Assembly (NCBI RefSeq): GCF_041200145.1
Contig: NZ_CP165734.1
Location: 1,364,001 to 1,428,000, forward strand
Direction of reading: 5' to 3'
DNA: 64,000 nucleotides
From: Bradyrhizobium sp. LLZ17
GTDB taxonomy: Bacteria; Pseudomonadota; Alphaproteobacteria; Rhizobiales; Xanthobacteraceae
The translations under genes were made by a program, and so were the position numbers. The first letter of the stretch is position 1, and each line of letters opens with the position of its first letter. This document shows, in pieces, positions 17,857 through 29,367 of this stretch. Under the pieces are notes generated by a model that had not been told where the DNA came from, did not search any database, and was given only the letters and a program-made list of their open reading frames with translations.

Positions 17857-17925
17857 TTGCGGAACTTCAACGAACACACGATCATCGACGCGGTGCTGGA
17901 GCGCATGGCCGGCGCGACGCGAACA
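17857..17925 (+). pseudogene. N-terminal stub of a hydroxyquinol 1,2-dioxygenase-like gene
   Basis: From TTG 17857 the frame reads LRNFNEHTIIDAVLERMAGA, which matches the N-terminus I know from hydroxyquinol/chlorocatechol-type intradiol dioxygenases. After ~20 residues the match ends and the rest of the ~290-residue enzyme is missing; the next gene starts at 18000. A small GCCGG hairpin lies near the break. It seems to be the remains of the ring-cleavage gene that should precede maleylacetate reductase in the pathway. Confidence 0.6.
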
Positions 17926-17999
17926 ACGCACAGCCGGCGTAAAGCCGGATACAACGGACTGACAAAGCGTCCGCATAGAACGGAAGACGGGAAGAGACG

Positions 18000-19387
18000 A
18001 TGGGACCGCGGATCAGCATAGCCGCACTGGCTGAACGCCTCACAGGCATGATCGGTCCGCGCGCCAGCATCGCGCGCGGCGTGCTCGATCAGCATGGCCA
18101 GAGTGAATCCTACTATCGCGCATTGCCGCCCGACATCGTGGTGTTTCCGGAGACGACGCAAGAGGTGGTCGAGATCGTCAAGCTCTGCGCCGGCGCAGGC
18201 GTGCCGATCGTGCCGTTCGGCGCCGGCACCTCGCTCGAGGGCAACGCGTCCTCGGTCGCGGGCGGCGCCTGCATCGACTTCGCACGCATGGACAAGGTGC
18301 TGACGGTGCACGACAGCGACATGAATGTCGTGGTGCAGCCCGGCATCACCCGCAAACAGCTCAATGCTGAGCTCCGCGGCACCGGCTTGTTCTTTCCGAT
18401 CGACCCCGGCGCCGATGCTTCGATCGGCGGCATGGCCTCCACGCGCGCCTCCGGCACCATGGCAGTACGTTACGGCACCATGAAGGACAACGTCATGGCC
18501 CTCGAAGTCGTGCTGGCGGACGGTCGCGTGATCCGCACCGCCAGGCGCGCCCGCAAATCGGCAGCGGGCTACGACCTGACGCGACTGTTCGTCGGCGCAG
18601 AAGGTACGCTGGGCGTCATCACCGAGATCACGCTGAAGCTGCACGCCCTGCCCCAGGCGATCTCGGCGGCGGTGTGCAGCTTCGACACTCTGCACGACGC
18701 GGTCGATACCGCGATCGGAATCATCCAGGCCGCCATTCCGGTGGCGCGCGTCGAACTACTCGACGATGTCATGATGCGCGGCATCAACGCCTACGCCAAG
18801 TTCGGCTATCGCGAGGCGCCGACGTTGTTCTTCGAATTCCACGGCTCCGAGACCGCCGTTGCCGAACAGGCTGAGCTGGCGCAAGCCATCGCCGCTGAAC
18901 ATGGCGGCCGCGGATTCGAATGGGCCAAGGCGCCGGAGGACCGCAGCCGGCTCTGGCACGCCCGCGACAACACGCTCTACGCCGGCCTCGGCTTGCGGCC
19001 CGGTGCGCGCGCCATCATCACCGATGTCTGCGTGCCGATCTCGCGGCTTGCGGAATGCCTGATCGAGACCCGCCGGGACGCCGACGAGCACGGCTTCACC
19101 GCCCCGATCGTCGGCCATGTCGGTGACGGCAATTTCCACATGCTGATCCTGATCGACCCGGCAAAGCCCGATGAGGTCGACAGCGCCAAGGCGCTCCAGG
19201 CCCGCATGGTCGCACGCGCCATCGCCATGGACGGCACCTGCACGGGCGAGCACGGCATCGGGCTCGGCAAGATCGATTACCTCACTGATGAGCTCGGTGG
19301 AGCCGTCGACGTGATGCGGTCGATCAAGACCGCGCTCGATCCGGATGGATTGATGAATCCCGGCAAGATCTTTGCGGGAGCGCGCGC

Positions 19388-19391
<4 letters not shown>
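18000..19391 (+). CDS. FAD-linked oxidase, D-lactate/glycolate dehydrogenase (GlcD-like)
   Basis: 463 residues from an ATG with GGGAAGAGA just upstream. The N-terminal FAD-binding domain of the vanillyl-alcohol-oxidase superfamily is clear (PIVPFGAGTSLEGN, DPGADASIGGMASTRASG, GAEGTLGVITEITLKL). The C-terminal cap has the metal/substrate histidines in GHVGDGNFHM and the GEHGIGLGK motif near the end. Such enzymes oxidise D-2-hydroxy acids and pass electrons to cytochrome or quinone. In this operon it may act on a hydroxy acid released from the imported compound; the substrate is unknown. Confidence 0.88.
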
Positions 19392-20906
<1,515 letters not shown>

Positions 20907-20914
<8 letters not shown>

Positions 20915-21857
20915 GGCCGCGATCGTATCACAGCCCAATCCGCTTCAGCGCATCCCGGGCGTCGCCATTGTGTTGGGAGCGCTGGTCGTGCTGTTCGGCG
21001 CAATCGCGCCCGGCTTCCTCTCGGCGGCGAACCTGTCCAACGTGCTGGTGCAGTCGACCATCCTGACCATGCTGGCGCTGCCGATGACGCTGATCATCAT
21101 GACCGAGGGCCTCGACCTCTCGATGGGCGCGGTCCTGACCTTGACCTCGCTCTGCGTGGCCATCGTCTCGCTCGCGACGAAGTCGATGCTGCTTGGGCTG
21201 TGCGCCGGCATTGCCGTCGGCGCGGCCTTCGGGACGGTCAACGGCTGGCTGGTCGCGACCGTCGGCATTCCGCCGTTCGTGGCGACGCTCGGCACCCTCG
21301 GCATGGCGCAAGGCTTGTCGCTGATCGTCTCCGACGGCCAGAGCGTGGTCGGCATTCCCCACACGGTCCGCGATATCTATTCGGCGTCGTTGCTGGGCAT
21401 CCCCGTGCCGATCGTGATGGCGCTCGTCACCTATGCGGCCTTTCACGGCCTGCTCTATCACACCCGTTTCGGCAGCTACGTCTTCGCGCTCGGCGGCAAC
21501 CGCGAGGCGCTCAGATATGCCGGCCTCTCGCCCAACCGGCTCTTGATCGCGGTCTACGCCATCGGCGGCACCATGGCCGGCATCGCCGGCCTGCTGATGA
21601 CGGCCCGGATGAATTCGGGGCATCCGACCGCGGGTCTCGGGCTTGAATTCGACGCGATTGCGGCAGTTGCGGTCGGCGGCACCTCGTTCGAACGCGGCAA
21701 TGGCTGGCTGCCCGGCACTTTGCTCGGCGTGATCGCGGTCGGCGTGCTGCGCAACGGCCTCAATTTGATCTCGATGCCGTCCTCGGTGCAGGTCGCAAGC
21801 ATCGGCGTCCTTGTCATCGTCGCGCTCTTCCTCGATGGCCTGCGGAGCCGGGCATGA
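20907..21857 (+). CDS. Sugar-type ABC transporter permease
   Basis: 316 residues, RbsC-like, with 8-10 hydrophobic segments and the CUT2 permease signature (LTLIIMTEGLDLSMGAVLTL; GGTMAGIAGLLMTARMNSG; VAVGGTSFERG). It overlaps both neighbours, so expression is coupled. It probably forms a heterodimer with the next permease in the inner membrane. Confidence 0.92.
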
Positions 21858-22831
21858 CCGACATCTCCAAGGAAGCCTTGTCGCCGCCGCGCTCCTTCCT
21901 GTCCCAGGACGCGATCCAGCTGTTCTATCGTCTGCTCGCCGTGCTCCTGATCTGCGCCGTGCTGGCGGTGCTGAACGATTCATTCCTCAGCCTCGGCAAC
22001 ATTCTCAATGTGCTGCGGCAGGCGAGCCTGACCTTCTTCATCGCCTCGGGCCTGACGCTGGTGGTGCTCACCGCCGGCCTCGATCTCTCGGTCGGCGCCA
22101 ATGTCGCGCTGTCCGCCTGTATCGCCGGGACCGTGATCCACGCGACCGGTTCGCCAGTGCTGGGAATCCTCACGGGGCTCGCCTGCGGCGGCATCGTCGG
22201 GCTCCTCAACGGCATCATGGTGACGGCGCTCCGCATTCCCTCCTTCATCGCCACCTACGGCATGCTCTGGGTCCTGAACGGGCTGACCTACTGGTACATG
22301 GCCGGCGAAACCCTTCACGGTTTCCCCGCCGGCTTCCGCCAGATCGGCAGCGGCTATTTGCTGGGCCTGCCGATCCCGGTCTATCTGCTGCTGGTGTTCC
22401 TCGGCATCGGGACGCTGTTTGCCCAGCGCACCATCTGGGGCCAGCAGATCTACGCCATCGGCGCCAATCCGGTCGCCGCGCGCCTCTCCGGCATTCCGGT
22501 CGCGCGGCGCCTGCTGCTGGTCTACGCCGTCTCCGGCACCATGGCGGGGCTTGCCTCGATCATCTTCCTGTCCCGGCTCAACTCGGCGGAGGCCGATATC
22601 GGCGAGAGCCTGACCTTGCCGGCGATCGCGGCCGTTCTGATCGGCGGCACCTCGCTGTTCGGCGGCGTCGGCACCGTGTTCGGCACCTTCATCGGCGCGC
22701 TGATCCTGACACTGGTCCTGAACGGCATGAACCTGCTCTCGGTCAGCGCCAACTGGCAACCGCTGGTCACCGGCATCATCGTCATTCTCGCGGTCTGGCT
22801 CGACATGAAGACGCGCCGCCGGACCTCATGA
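21854..22831 (+). CDS. Sugar-type ABC transporter permease
   Basis: 325 residues, second RbsC-like permease, starting within the stop of the first (ATGA). It has the same family landmarks (LVVLTAGLDLSVGANVALSA; GTMAGLASIIFLSRLNSAEA; LIGGTSLFGGVGTVFGTF) and a similar number of membrane segments. Two different permeases in one CUT2 system are common for importers of less usual sugars or polyols. Confidence 0.92.
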   Translation: MTDISKEALSPPRSFLSQDAIQLFYRLLAVLLICAVLAVLNDSFLSLGNILNVLRQASLTFFIASGLTLVVLTAGLDLSVGANVALSACIAGTVIHATGSPVLGILTGLACGGIVGLLNGIMVTALRIPSFIATYGMLWVLNGLTYWYMAGETLHGFPAGFRQIGSGYLLGLPIPVYLLLVFLGIGTLFAQRTIWGQQIYAIGANPVAARLSGIPVARRLLLVYAVSGTMAGLASIIFLSRLNSAEADIGESLTLPAIAAVLIGGTSLFGGVGTVFGTFIGALILTLVLNGMNLLSVSANWQPLVTGIIVILAVWLDMKTRRRTS

Positions 22832-22874
22832 GTTTTCACGCAATCCAACAAACCAAAATGGGGATGGAGACGAC

Positions 22875-23849
22875 ATGAAACAGAGACTGGGCTATCTCGC
22901 ACTGCCGCTTGTCATGGCGGCCGCGTTCACAACGCAGGCGCGCGCCGACGGCGAGACCATCGCCGTGTTCACGAAAAATCAGACCAATCCGTTCTTCCAG
23001 ACCGTGCGGGTCGGCGCTGACAACATGGCCAAGTCGCTGAACGCCAAGACGCTGCAATACATCCCGACCAAGCCCGACTCGATTCCGGAACAGCTCAGCC
23101 AGATCGAAGACGTCGTGGTGAAGAAGCCGAGCGCGATCGTCTTCACGCCGGTCGACTACAAGGCGATGGTGCCCGGGGTCGAGAAAATCAACGACGCCAA
23201 GATCCCGGTCGTCAACATCACCGACCGCTCCGCCGGCGGCAAATTCGTCTCGTTCATCGGTGCCGACGATTACAGCCTCGGGCTCGAGACCGCGCGCTTC
23301 CTGCTCAAGGCGTTGAGCGGCAAGGGCAACATCGTCATCATCGAGGGCGTCAAGGGCTCGCTGACCAATGTCGACCGCGTCCGCGGCTTCAACGACGCGC
23401 TCAAGGAAGCACCCGGCGCCAAGCTTCTGGCGTCGCAGCCCGGCAACTACCAGCGGCTCCAGGCGCTCCAGGTGATGGAGAATTTGATGCAGTCGAATGC
23501 GCAGATCGACGGCGTGCTCGCCGCCAACGACGCCATGGCGGTCGGCGCGATCGAGGCGCTCGACGGCGCCAACCGCAAGGCCCAGGTGATCGGCATCAAC
23601 GGCACCAAGGAAGCCATCGACGCCATCAAGTCAGGCAAGCTGCTCGCAAGCGGCGACTACAACGGCTTTGCCCAAGGCTGCCTCGGCACCATGATGGCGA
23701 TCCGAAGCTTGCGCGATCAGCCCGTCGTCAAGGAGATCGTGCTGAAGCCCACCGTCATCACCAAGGACAATTACCAGCCGTTCGACACACCGCTGGAGCA
23801 GCGCACCTGCCCGACCTTCGAGGAAGCTAGCAAGCTCGGCGCCAAGTAG
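22875..23849 (+). CDS. Periplasmic sugar-binding protein of the ABC importer
   Basis: 324 residues. A signal peptide (LPLVMAAAFTTQARA, cleavage near residue 25) is followed by a type I periplasmic-binding fold like RbsB: IAVFTKNQTNPFFQTVRVGA, PVVNITDRS, and the hinge region GVLAANDAMAVGAIEALDG. GGAG lies upstream of the ATG. It determines the specificity of the importer, which cannot be read from sequence; the neighbours suggest a substrate tied to maleylacetate or hydroxy-acid metabolism. Confidence 0.92.
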   Translation: MKQRLGYLALPLVMAAAFTTQARADGETIAVFTKNQTNPFFQTVRVGADNMAKSLNAKTLQYIPTKPDSIPEQLSQIEDVVVKKPSAIVFTPVDYKAMVPGVEKINDAKIPVVNITDRSAGGKFVSFIGADDYSLGLETARFLLKALSGKGNIVIIEGVKGSLTNVDRVRGFNDALKEAPGAKLLASQPGNYQRLQALQVMENLMQSNAQIDGVLAANDAMAVGAIEALDGANRKAQVIGINGTKEAIDAIKSGKLLASGDYNGFAQGCLGTMMAIRSLRDQPVVKEIVLKPTVITKDNYQPFDTPLEQRTCPTFEEASKLGAK

Positions 23850-23918
23850 ACGCGGCCTGTTCTGACGAAGCGCCGGACGGCTGACATCACAGCCGTCCCC
23901 CAAAGCCCTGGAGAGATC

Positions 23919-24206
23919 ATGCTGTTTGCCATCCATGCCCTCGACCGTAGCGGCGCACTGCCGACGCGGCTTGCCAATTACGACGCCCACAAGGCGTTTC
24001 TCGGCGACACCTCGCGCTTCGGCGTCAAGATCGTGATGTCGGGACCGCTGGTGTCCGATGACGGCGGCACCATGATCGGCAGCCTGTTCCTGATCGAGGC
24101 TCCCGGCCGCGCCGAGGTCGAGGCCTTCAATCGCGCCGACCCCTTCGCGGCGGCCGGCATCTGGGAGAAGGTCACGATCACCGGGTTCTTGCGCCGGCAG
24201 GGCTGA
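23919..24206 (+). CDS. YciI-family protein
   Basis: 95 residues with the YciI ferredoxin-like fold: N-terminal MLFAIHALDRSGALPTRLAN, YDAHKAFLGD, and VKIVMSGPLVSDDGGTMIGS. Members related to muconolactone isomerase often act in aromatic catabolism, and the conserved His and Asp of the family are present. GGAGAGATC precedes the ATG. It is the last gene of the operon, directly before a terminator. Confidence 0.85.
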   Translation: MLFAIHALDRSGALPTRLANYDAHKAFLGDTSRFGVKIVMSGPLVSDDGGTMIGSLFLIEAPGRAEVEAFNRADPFAAAGIWEKVTITGFLRRQG

Positions 24207-24228
24207 CGCACGGAGCCGACGCGAAAAA

Positions 24229-24252
24229 CCCCAGTGCTTGGAGACACTGGGG
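24229..24252 (+). terminator. Intrinsic terminator-like hairpin ending the catabolic operon
   Basis: A perfect 8-bp stem CCCCAGTG/CACTGGGG with an eight-base loop, preceded by AAAAA and followed by CGTTTC, 22 bases after the YciI stop. The A-rich left side would serve as a T run for the opposite strand, so it may work in both directions. Confidence 0.7.
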
Positions 24253-24385
24253 CGTTTCAACGGAAATCAATTGGTACGGCAATGGCGCCTTGATAGCAGC
24301 GAACTCGGCGACGGTATGTGAACTGCTTCACATCCCACGGCGGCCGGTGACCGGTCCATTTGTCACACCCCAAGCAACGTCGCGC

Positions 24386-24781
24386 TCAGCTCCGCCGCCG
24401 CTGCTTCCGCGGGAACAGCCGATCGCGCACGTAGCGCGAGGTCGCAGTCAGGCGGATGCCGCGCGGCTTGTGCCAGGCGGCGCGGTCGATCTCCTTCTTG
24501 TCGCCGATCGCGAGCCTGCCCTTGGCGCTCTTGGCAATGAAGATCGCGTCGCTCATCTTGCGGCCGGAACGCTTGTTCTTGGCCTTCACTTCCTTCCAGA
24601 GGCTGATCCGGCCGAGCTTCAGCTTCGGCAGCTCCTCGCGGATCTCGCGCCGCAGGCAGTCCTTCTCGGATTCGCGCGCGCGTTTGCGGCCCCCTGGAAA
24701 CATCCAGAGGCCGTCGGAGCGCCGCCTGACCAGCAGAACCTTACCGCGCCTGGCCGCAACCAATTTGGAAGACTTCGCCAT
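24386..24781 (-). CDS. Nudix hydrolase
   Basis: 131 residues. The Nudix box lies at residues ~30-53 (GRKRARESEKDCLR, then REIREELPKL), keeping the catalytic RExxEE core but with proline where the canonical glycine follows. These enzymes cleave nucleoside diphosphates linked to another moiety. The protein is very basic at its C-terminus (RDRLFPRKQRRRS), suggesting nucleic acid or membrane contact. Its start faces the AI-2E gene's end across ~150 bases. Confidence 0.75.
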   Translation of the reverse strand: MAKSSKLVAARRGKVLLVRRRSDGLWMFPGGRKRARESEKDCLRREIREELPKLKLGRISLWKEVKAKNKRSGRKMSDAIFIAKSAKGRLAIGDKKEIDRAAWHKPRGIRLTATSRYVRDRLFPRKQRRRS

Positions 24782-24935
24782 TGCCGTCGCAAACCAAAAA
24801 CAGAATCGGTCTATGGTAACTTGTCTAGTTGGTTAGACAAGTTAGTTGGCCATTGCGGTGACCGGCGCCGGCCGCAATTGTCCGGACTTGCGAGATCCGG
24901 CAAACCCGCGCCTCTTCCGCGAGACGCGTGCAGCC

Positions 24936-26042
24936 CTATTGAGCCTCGTCAACCGCCGGCGACTCCACTTTCCGTTTCCCCGCGCCTGTCCCGATCCACG
25001 CCGCCGCCATTTCCCACGCCACCGACAGGATGATCGGCCCGATGAACAGGCCGACGATGCCGTGGGCCAGCGTGCCGCCGATCACGCCGACGAAGATCAC
25101 GACGGTCGGCGTGTTGAGGCCGCGTCCCATCACGAGCGGTTTCAGCATGGTGTCCAGGAAGCCGACAACGACGAGAAACACCGTGAGCACGAGCGCCGTG
25201 GTAACGTCCTTGGCGGTCCAGATCCAGATGATCACCGGCAGCAGCACCAGGAAGGCCCCGATCTGCACGATCGACAGCAGCAGAACGATGAAGGCGAGCA
25301 GGCCGGCGCTCGGCACGGCGGCGAGCTTGAAGCCGATTCCGGCAAGCAGCGCCTGCACGATGGCGACGCCGATCACGCCCTGCGCCACGGCGCGGATGGT
25401 GGCACCGCCGAGCTCGAGAAAATGCTCGCTGTGCTCGGGCACGATGCGAGACAGGAAACCGCGCCCGGCCGCAACCAGCCGCGGCCCGTGCGGAAACAGG
25501 AATCCGGCCACGAACACCGAGACCAGAAACTGGAGTGTTCCAAGGCTCGCATCGCCCGCGAGCAACAACAGCGGTCCCGCCAGCGGCTGGAGATAGGGCG
25601 CCACCTCGCGCAGCACCGCGCGGATGTTGGTGTAGGCCTGATCCCAGACTTCGTAGAGCGTCGGGCCGATGATCGGCCACGACTTGATCTGCTCCGGCGC
25701 CGATTTGAGCGCAAGGTCACCGGTGCCAAGCTGGTGCGCGAGCTCCTTCACCCCGTCCACGGCGCTGAGGCCGAGCCAGGTCGCGGGGCCGAGCACGATG
25801 CCGAGCGTGATCAGGGTGAGAATGGCGGCCGCGGTCTTGGGGCGGCCGCCGAGGATCTTGGCGACCCAGCTGAAAGCCGGATAGAACGCCACCGCGAGCA
25901 CAGCGCTCCAGGCCAGGATCGGCACGAACGGCCGGATGATAATGAACGTCCAGATGATCAGCAGCGCCAGCAGGCCGAGCCGGATCACGAGCTGGATGAC
26001 GTCCTCACCCGTCAGGAGCTGACGCAGACTTTTCACAGGCAC
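24936..26042 (-). CDS. AI-2E family (PerM/YdiK-like) membrane transporter
   Basis: 368 residues from GTG 26042, chosen because AAGGAA lies six bases upstream; the frame is open to 26150 but that part is not membrane-like. About eight hydrophobic segments, with the typical N-terminal pair (LGLLALLIIWTFIIIRPFVP) and the conserved late region GRGLNTPTVVIFVGVIGGTL, GLFIGPIILSVAWEM. The family includes exporters of autoinducer-2 and Na+/H+ antiporters; substrate unknown. Confidence 0.85.
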   Translation of the reverse strand: MPVKSLRQLLTGEDVIQLVIRLGLLALLIIWTFIIIRPFVPILAWSAVLAVAFYPAFSWVAKILGGRPKTAAAILTLITLGIVLGPATWLGLSAVDGVKELAHQLGTGDLALKSAPEQIKSWPIIGPTLYEVWDQAYTNIRAVLREVAPYLQPLAGPLLLLAGDASLGTLQFLVSVFVAGFLFPHGPRLVAAGRGFLSRIVPEHSEHFLELGGATIRAVAQGVIGVAIVQALLAGIGFKLAAVPSAGLLAFIVLLLSIVQIGAFLVLLPVIIWIWTAKDVTTALVLTVFLVVVGFLDTMLKPLVMGRGLNTPTVVIFVGVIGGTLAHGIVGLFIGPIILSVAWEMAAAWIGTGAGKRKVESPAVDEAQ

Positions 26043-26344
26043 GGCTTTCCTTGCGGCATCAACGCGGGTTCCGGCACTTGCGCGGCCATGCGTTATTGCC
26101 AGCAACGGACCGGACGTCAAGGTAACCGAGCCCGGGCGCGCGGGCTCCAACCTGGAAGTGATAGTTCACGCCCGGCGGCGATCTGGACTGATGGGCGGTC
26201 CGAACACCGGTAACTCTTGCAACGCCGCGCCCGAGCCGGGTTTGGCTAACGATGATTAACCGGATTTGCGACGGCCGGTTTACGCGGATGCAAACCCTCG
26301 CACCTACGCTTTGGCTTAAGGTCCCAAAAAACAAACTCGGTGCA
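26043..26344. other. Intergenic stretch without a recognised feature
   Basis: About 300 bases between the leftward AI-2E gene and the rightward zinc-ribbon gene. It must carry both promoters, but I see no clear -35/-10 pair, repeat or stable hairpin. Short open frames here look like chance. Confidence 0.4.
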
Positions 26345-26572
26345 ATGGCCAACAGCATCTGGACGATCGAGGAATTCACCTGCCCCGGCTGCGGCATGAA
26401 CTACACCGCGACCCGGGAGGAGCACGCCGAGCCGCACGCCGGCAGCTTCAAATGCAGCATCTGCAGCGGCGTGGTGCACAGCTGGTCCGGCAAGCATCAT
26501 TTCTTCGGCTGGCAGGCGGTCAAGACGAAGCCCGCCGTGTTCGGAAGACGCTGGGCGGGCGCCGGCTGGTAG
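26345..26572 (+). CDS. Small zinc-ribbon protein
   Basis: 75 residues from ATG 26345. Cysteine pairs CPGC (residues 13-16) and CSIC (near residue 38) make a zinc ribbon, followed by a Trp/His-rich segment (VVHSWSGKHHFFGWQ). An upstream in-frame start at 26252 adds an unlikely Met/Leu-rich extension. Function unknown. Confidence 0.55.
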   Translation: MANSIWTIEEFTCPGCGMNYTATREEHAEPHAGSFKCSICSGVVHSWSGKHHFFGWQAVKTKPAVFGRRWAGAGW

Positions 26573-26688
26573 GCTAAGGGCAGCGTTCTCGGTGCTGTAG
26601 CCCGGAGGGAGCGAAGCGCAATCCGCGACGAGCGTCGGATCATGTTGCGCGTGCCCACCGGCTTGCGCTCCGCTCTCGTCCACACTCC

Positions 26689-26766
26689 GTCATTGCGAGC
26701 GCAGCGAAGCAATCCAGTCTGCCGCCGCGGAGGGATTCTGGATTGCTTCGCTGCGCTCGCAATGAC
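26689..26766. repeat. Palindromic intergenic repeat with 29-bp perfect arms
   Basis: The arms at 26689-26717 and 26738-26766 are exact reverse complements (starting GTCATTGCGAGCGCAGCGAA) around a 20-base centre. A damaged copy lies at 34941-35037. I know this family as a common intergenic palindrome in Bradyrhizobium. The ~350 bases from 26573 to 26921 otherwise hold only another REP-like scrap near 26600 (GTAGCCCGGAGGGAGCGAAG). Confidence 0.85.
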
Positions 26767-26921
26767 GAGTTCGTTGAACCAGCGGCCCGCCTCTCCGGCG
26801 TCGTTGTCCCGGCGAACCGCGACGACCTAACACCCAGGTCAGCATTGGGAGTGAATCGCGGCTTCTGCTATGCCGCGACGCCCGTTAAACTCCGGCTCCC
26901 TGCAACCGAAGTCAACACGCC

Positions 26922-28971
26922 ATGACCGCGCCCTTCGTTCCCCAGATCGCCCTCTACCGCAACTGGCTCGCCGAGCAGCGCGGCCTCACCTTCGCGAATT
27001 ATGAGGAGATGCGGCAATGGTCGGTGCGCGATCTCGACGGCTTCTGGCGCAGCATCTGGGACTACTATGATCTGCAATCGCCGACGCCGTTTGCGGCCGT
27101 GATCACCGAGCGCAAGATGCCGGGTGCGGTCTGGTTTCCCGGCGCGCAGGTCAACTATGCCCGCCAGGTGTTCCGCCATGTCGAGGCGGCCGATGCAGCC
27201 CGCCTGCCCGCGATCGTCAGCGGCGGCGAAGACGGCAGGCTCGCGGAGACGAGCTGGCCTGAGCTTAAGCGCAAGGCGACCGCACTCGCGCTGCATCTCA
27301 AGGACCAGGGCATCGGGCCCGGTGACCGCGTAGCTGCCTATCTGCCCAACATTCCCGAGACCATCATCGCGTTTCTGGCGAGCGCCAGCATCGGCGCGGT
27401 CTGGAGCGTCTGCGCGCCCGATATGGCCGCGCCCGCGGTGATCGACCGCTTCAAGCAGATCGAGCCAAAGGTGCTGATCGCCTGCGACGCGGTCACCTAT
27501 GCCGGCCGGCGGCATGACCGGCGCGACGTCGTCAGTGAGCTCCGGCGATCGCTACCGACGCTCGAGCATGTCATCCTGCACAGCGAGGCTGGCGCGGCCG
27601 CACCGCCCGACGCCTTGCTCTCGGATATCGTCGCCAGGACAGGTGCGGCGGTCGACGCGTTCGAGCCGGTCTGGCTGCCGTTCGATCATCCGCTCTGGAT
27701 CGTGTACTCCAGCGGCACCACCGGCCTGCCCAAGCCGATCGTGCACGGCCATGGCGGCATCATCATCGTGGTGCTGGCGCTGCTTGGGCTGCACAACGAC
27801 ATCGGCTGCTCCTACCACGAGAACTCGTTCGGCGAGCGCTATCATTGGTACAGTTCGACCGGCTGGATCATGTGGAATTCGCAGGTCGGCGGCCTGCTCG
27901 GCGGTACCACCTGCTGCATCTTCGACGGCAGCCCGGGAGGCGCGAAGGACAAGCCGGACTGGGCCACGCTGTGGCGTTTTGTCGCCCAATCGAAATCGAC
28001 CTTCTTCGGGGCCGGTGCGGCGTTCTTCGCGAATTGCGCCAAGGCCGAATTGGATCTCGCCACCGCGGGCGATCTCTCGCAGCTGCGCTGCCTCGGCTCG
28101 ACGGGGTCGCCGCTCAGCGCCGACACACAAGCCTGGTTCAACGCGCGCTTCGCGGCACTGTCGAAGACCAACGGCAGCCAGGCGCAGGCAGACATCTGGT
28201 GGGCGAACATCTCCGGCGGCACCGATTTCGCCGGCGCCTTCATCGGCGGTAACCGCGAGCTACCGCAGACGCCGGGCGCGATGCAGTGCCGGCTACTGGG
28301 CGCCGCCGTCGAAGCCTTCAGCGAGCAGGGTCGCGCCGTCATCGACGAGGTCGGCGAGCTCGTCTGCACCGAGCCAATGCCGTCGATGCCGCTCTACTTC
28401 TGGAACGACAACGGCAACGCCCGTTATCGCGCCAGCTACTTCGAGACCTACCCGGACAATTTCGACGGCAGCGGCCGCGGACCGGTGTGGCGGCACGGCG
28501 ACTGGCTCAAGGTCAATCCGGACGGCTCCTGCATCATTTACGGCCGCAGCGATGCGACCATCAACCGCCACGGCCTGCGCATGGGCACCAGCGAGCTTTA
28601 TTCCGCGATCGAGGCGCTGCCGGAAGTGCTGGACTCGCTCGTGGTCGACCTCGAATATCTCGGGCGCGACAGCTACATGCCGCTGTTCGTCGTGCTTCGT
28701 GAGGGCGTCGCGTTGGACGGCGCGATGCAGGCGAAGATCAACGAGGCGATCGAGGCCGGCCTGTCACGCCGCTTCCTGCCGAACGAGATGTTTGCGGTCG
28801 CCGAGATTCCCGCGCACGCTGTCCGGCAAGAAGCAGGAGCTGCCGATCAAGAAGCTCCTGCTCGGCCAGCCCGTGGAGAAGGTCATCAACAAGGAGGCCA
28901 TGGCCAATCCGGCCTGCCTCGACTGGTATCTCGGATTCGCGCGCGACTATCTGGCGCGGACCGCCCCCTGA
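26922..28971 (+). pseudogene. Acetoacetyl-CoA synthetase-like acyl-CoA ligase, frameshifted near the end
   Basis: An ANL-superfamily enzyme of about 682 residues once one base is removed, matching acetoacetate-CoA ligases in length. It has the family's N-terminal cap (FWRSIWDYYDL), the ATP motif WIVYSSGTTGLPKPIVHGHG, GSTGSPLSADTQAWF, and the hinge region GDWLKVNPDGSCIIYGRSDA. At residue ~629 an extra C in the run at 28809-28811 throws the frame off; the correct ending resumes in the next frame with the catalytic-lysine motif TLSGKKQELPIKKLLLGQ. The reaction would be acetoacetate + ATP + CoA to acetoacetyl-CoA, feeding ketone-body or polyhydroxybutyrate metabolism. Probably intact in the organism. 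Confidence 0.85.
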
Positions 28972-29037
28972 GCGACAGATCGGGCCAATTGCATCAATGG
29001 CCTTTGCATTCCGTTCACCGATGATCGCTAGATCAGG

Positions 29038-29367
29038 ATGGATCCTGCGCAACGAACACCTGACATGCCCGACCTCAACGCCGTCCTCACCAGGCTGAAC
29101 GACCGCCTGCTCCGCCTCGAGGGCGAGCTGTTCGTGCTGCGCTCGCTGGCACGCGCGACGCTGACAGCCGGCGACGATCACGCCACGCGAATGCGCAAGC
29201 TGGTCGAAGCCGCCAAGATCGCGCTCGAGGACGAAGCCAGGCGTCCGCTCGACAAGCCGACCCGCAAATATGTCGATGCGGCAACCGCGTTGGTGGAGGA
29301 ACTCCTGGTCGAACCCACCCACGCGCGGCCGCTGTTCACCGTCATCGACGGCGGCAAGCGCGACTAG
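29038..29367 (+). CDS. Small helical protein, unknown
   Basis: 109 residues; ATG 29065 is an alternative start. Mostly amphipathic helix (LNAVLTRLNDRLLRLEGELF, RMRKLVEAAKIALEDEAR) ending in LFTVIDGGKRD. It overlaps the end of the convergent next gene by four bases. No motif recognised. Confidence 0.55.
   Translation: MDPAQRTPDMPDLNAVLTRLNDRLLRLEGELFVLRSLARATLTAGDDHATRMRKLVEAAKIALEDEARRPLDKPTRKYVDAATALVEELLVEPTHARPLFTVIDGGKRD

Noticed and set aside
24846..26213. 455-codon rightward frame opposite the AI-2E gene
   Set aside because: Composition (Arg, His, Asp, Gln-rich, no hydrophobic core) is that of an antisense shadow in GC-rich DNA.
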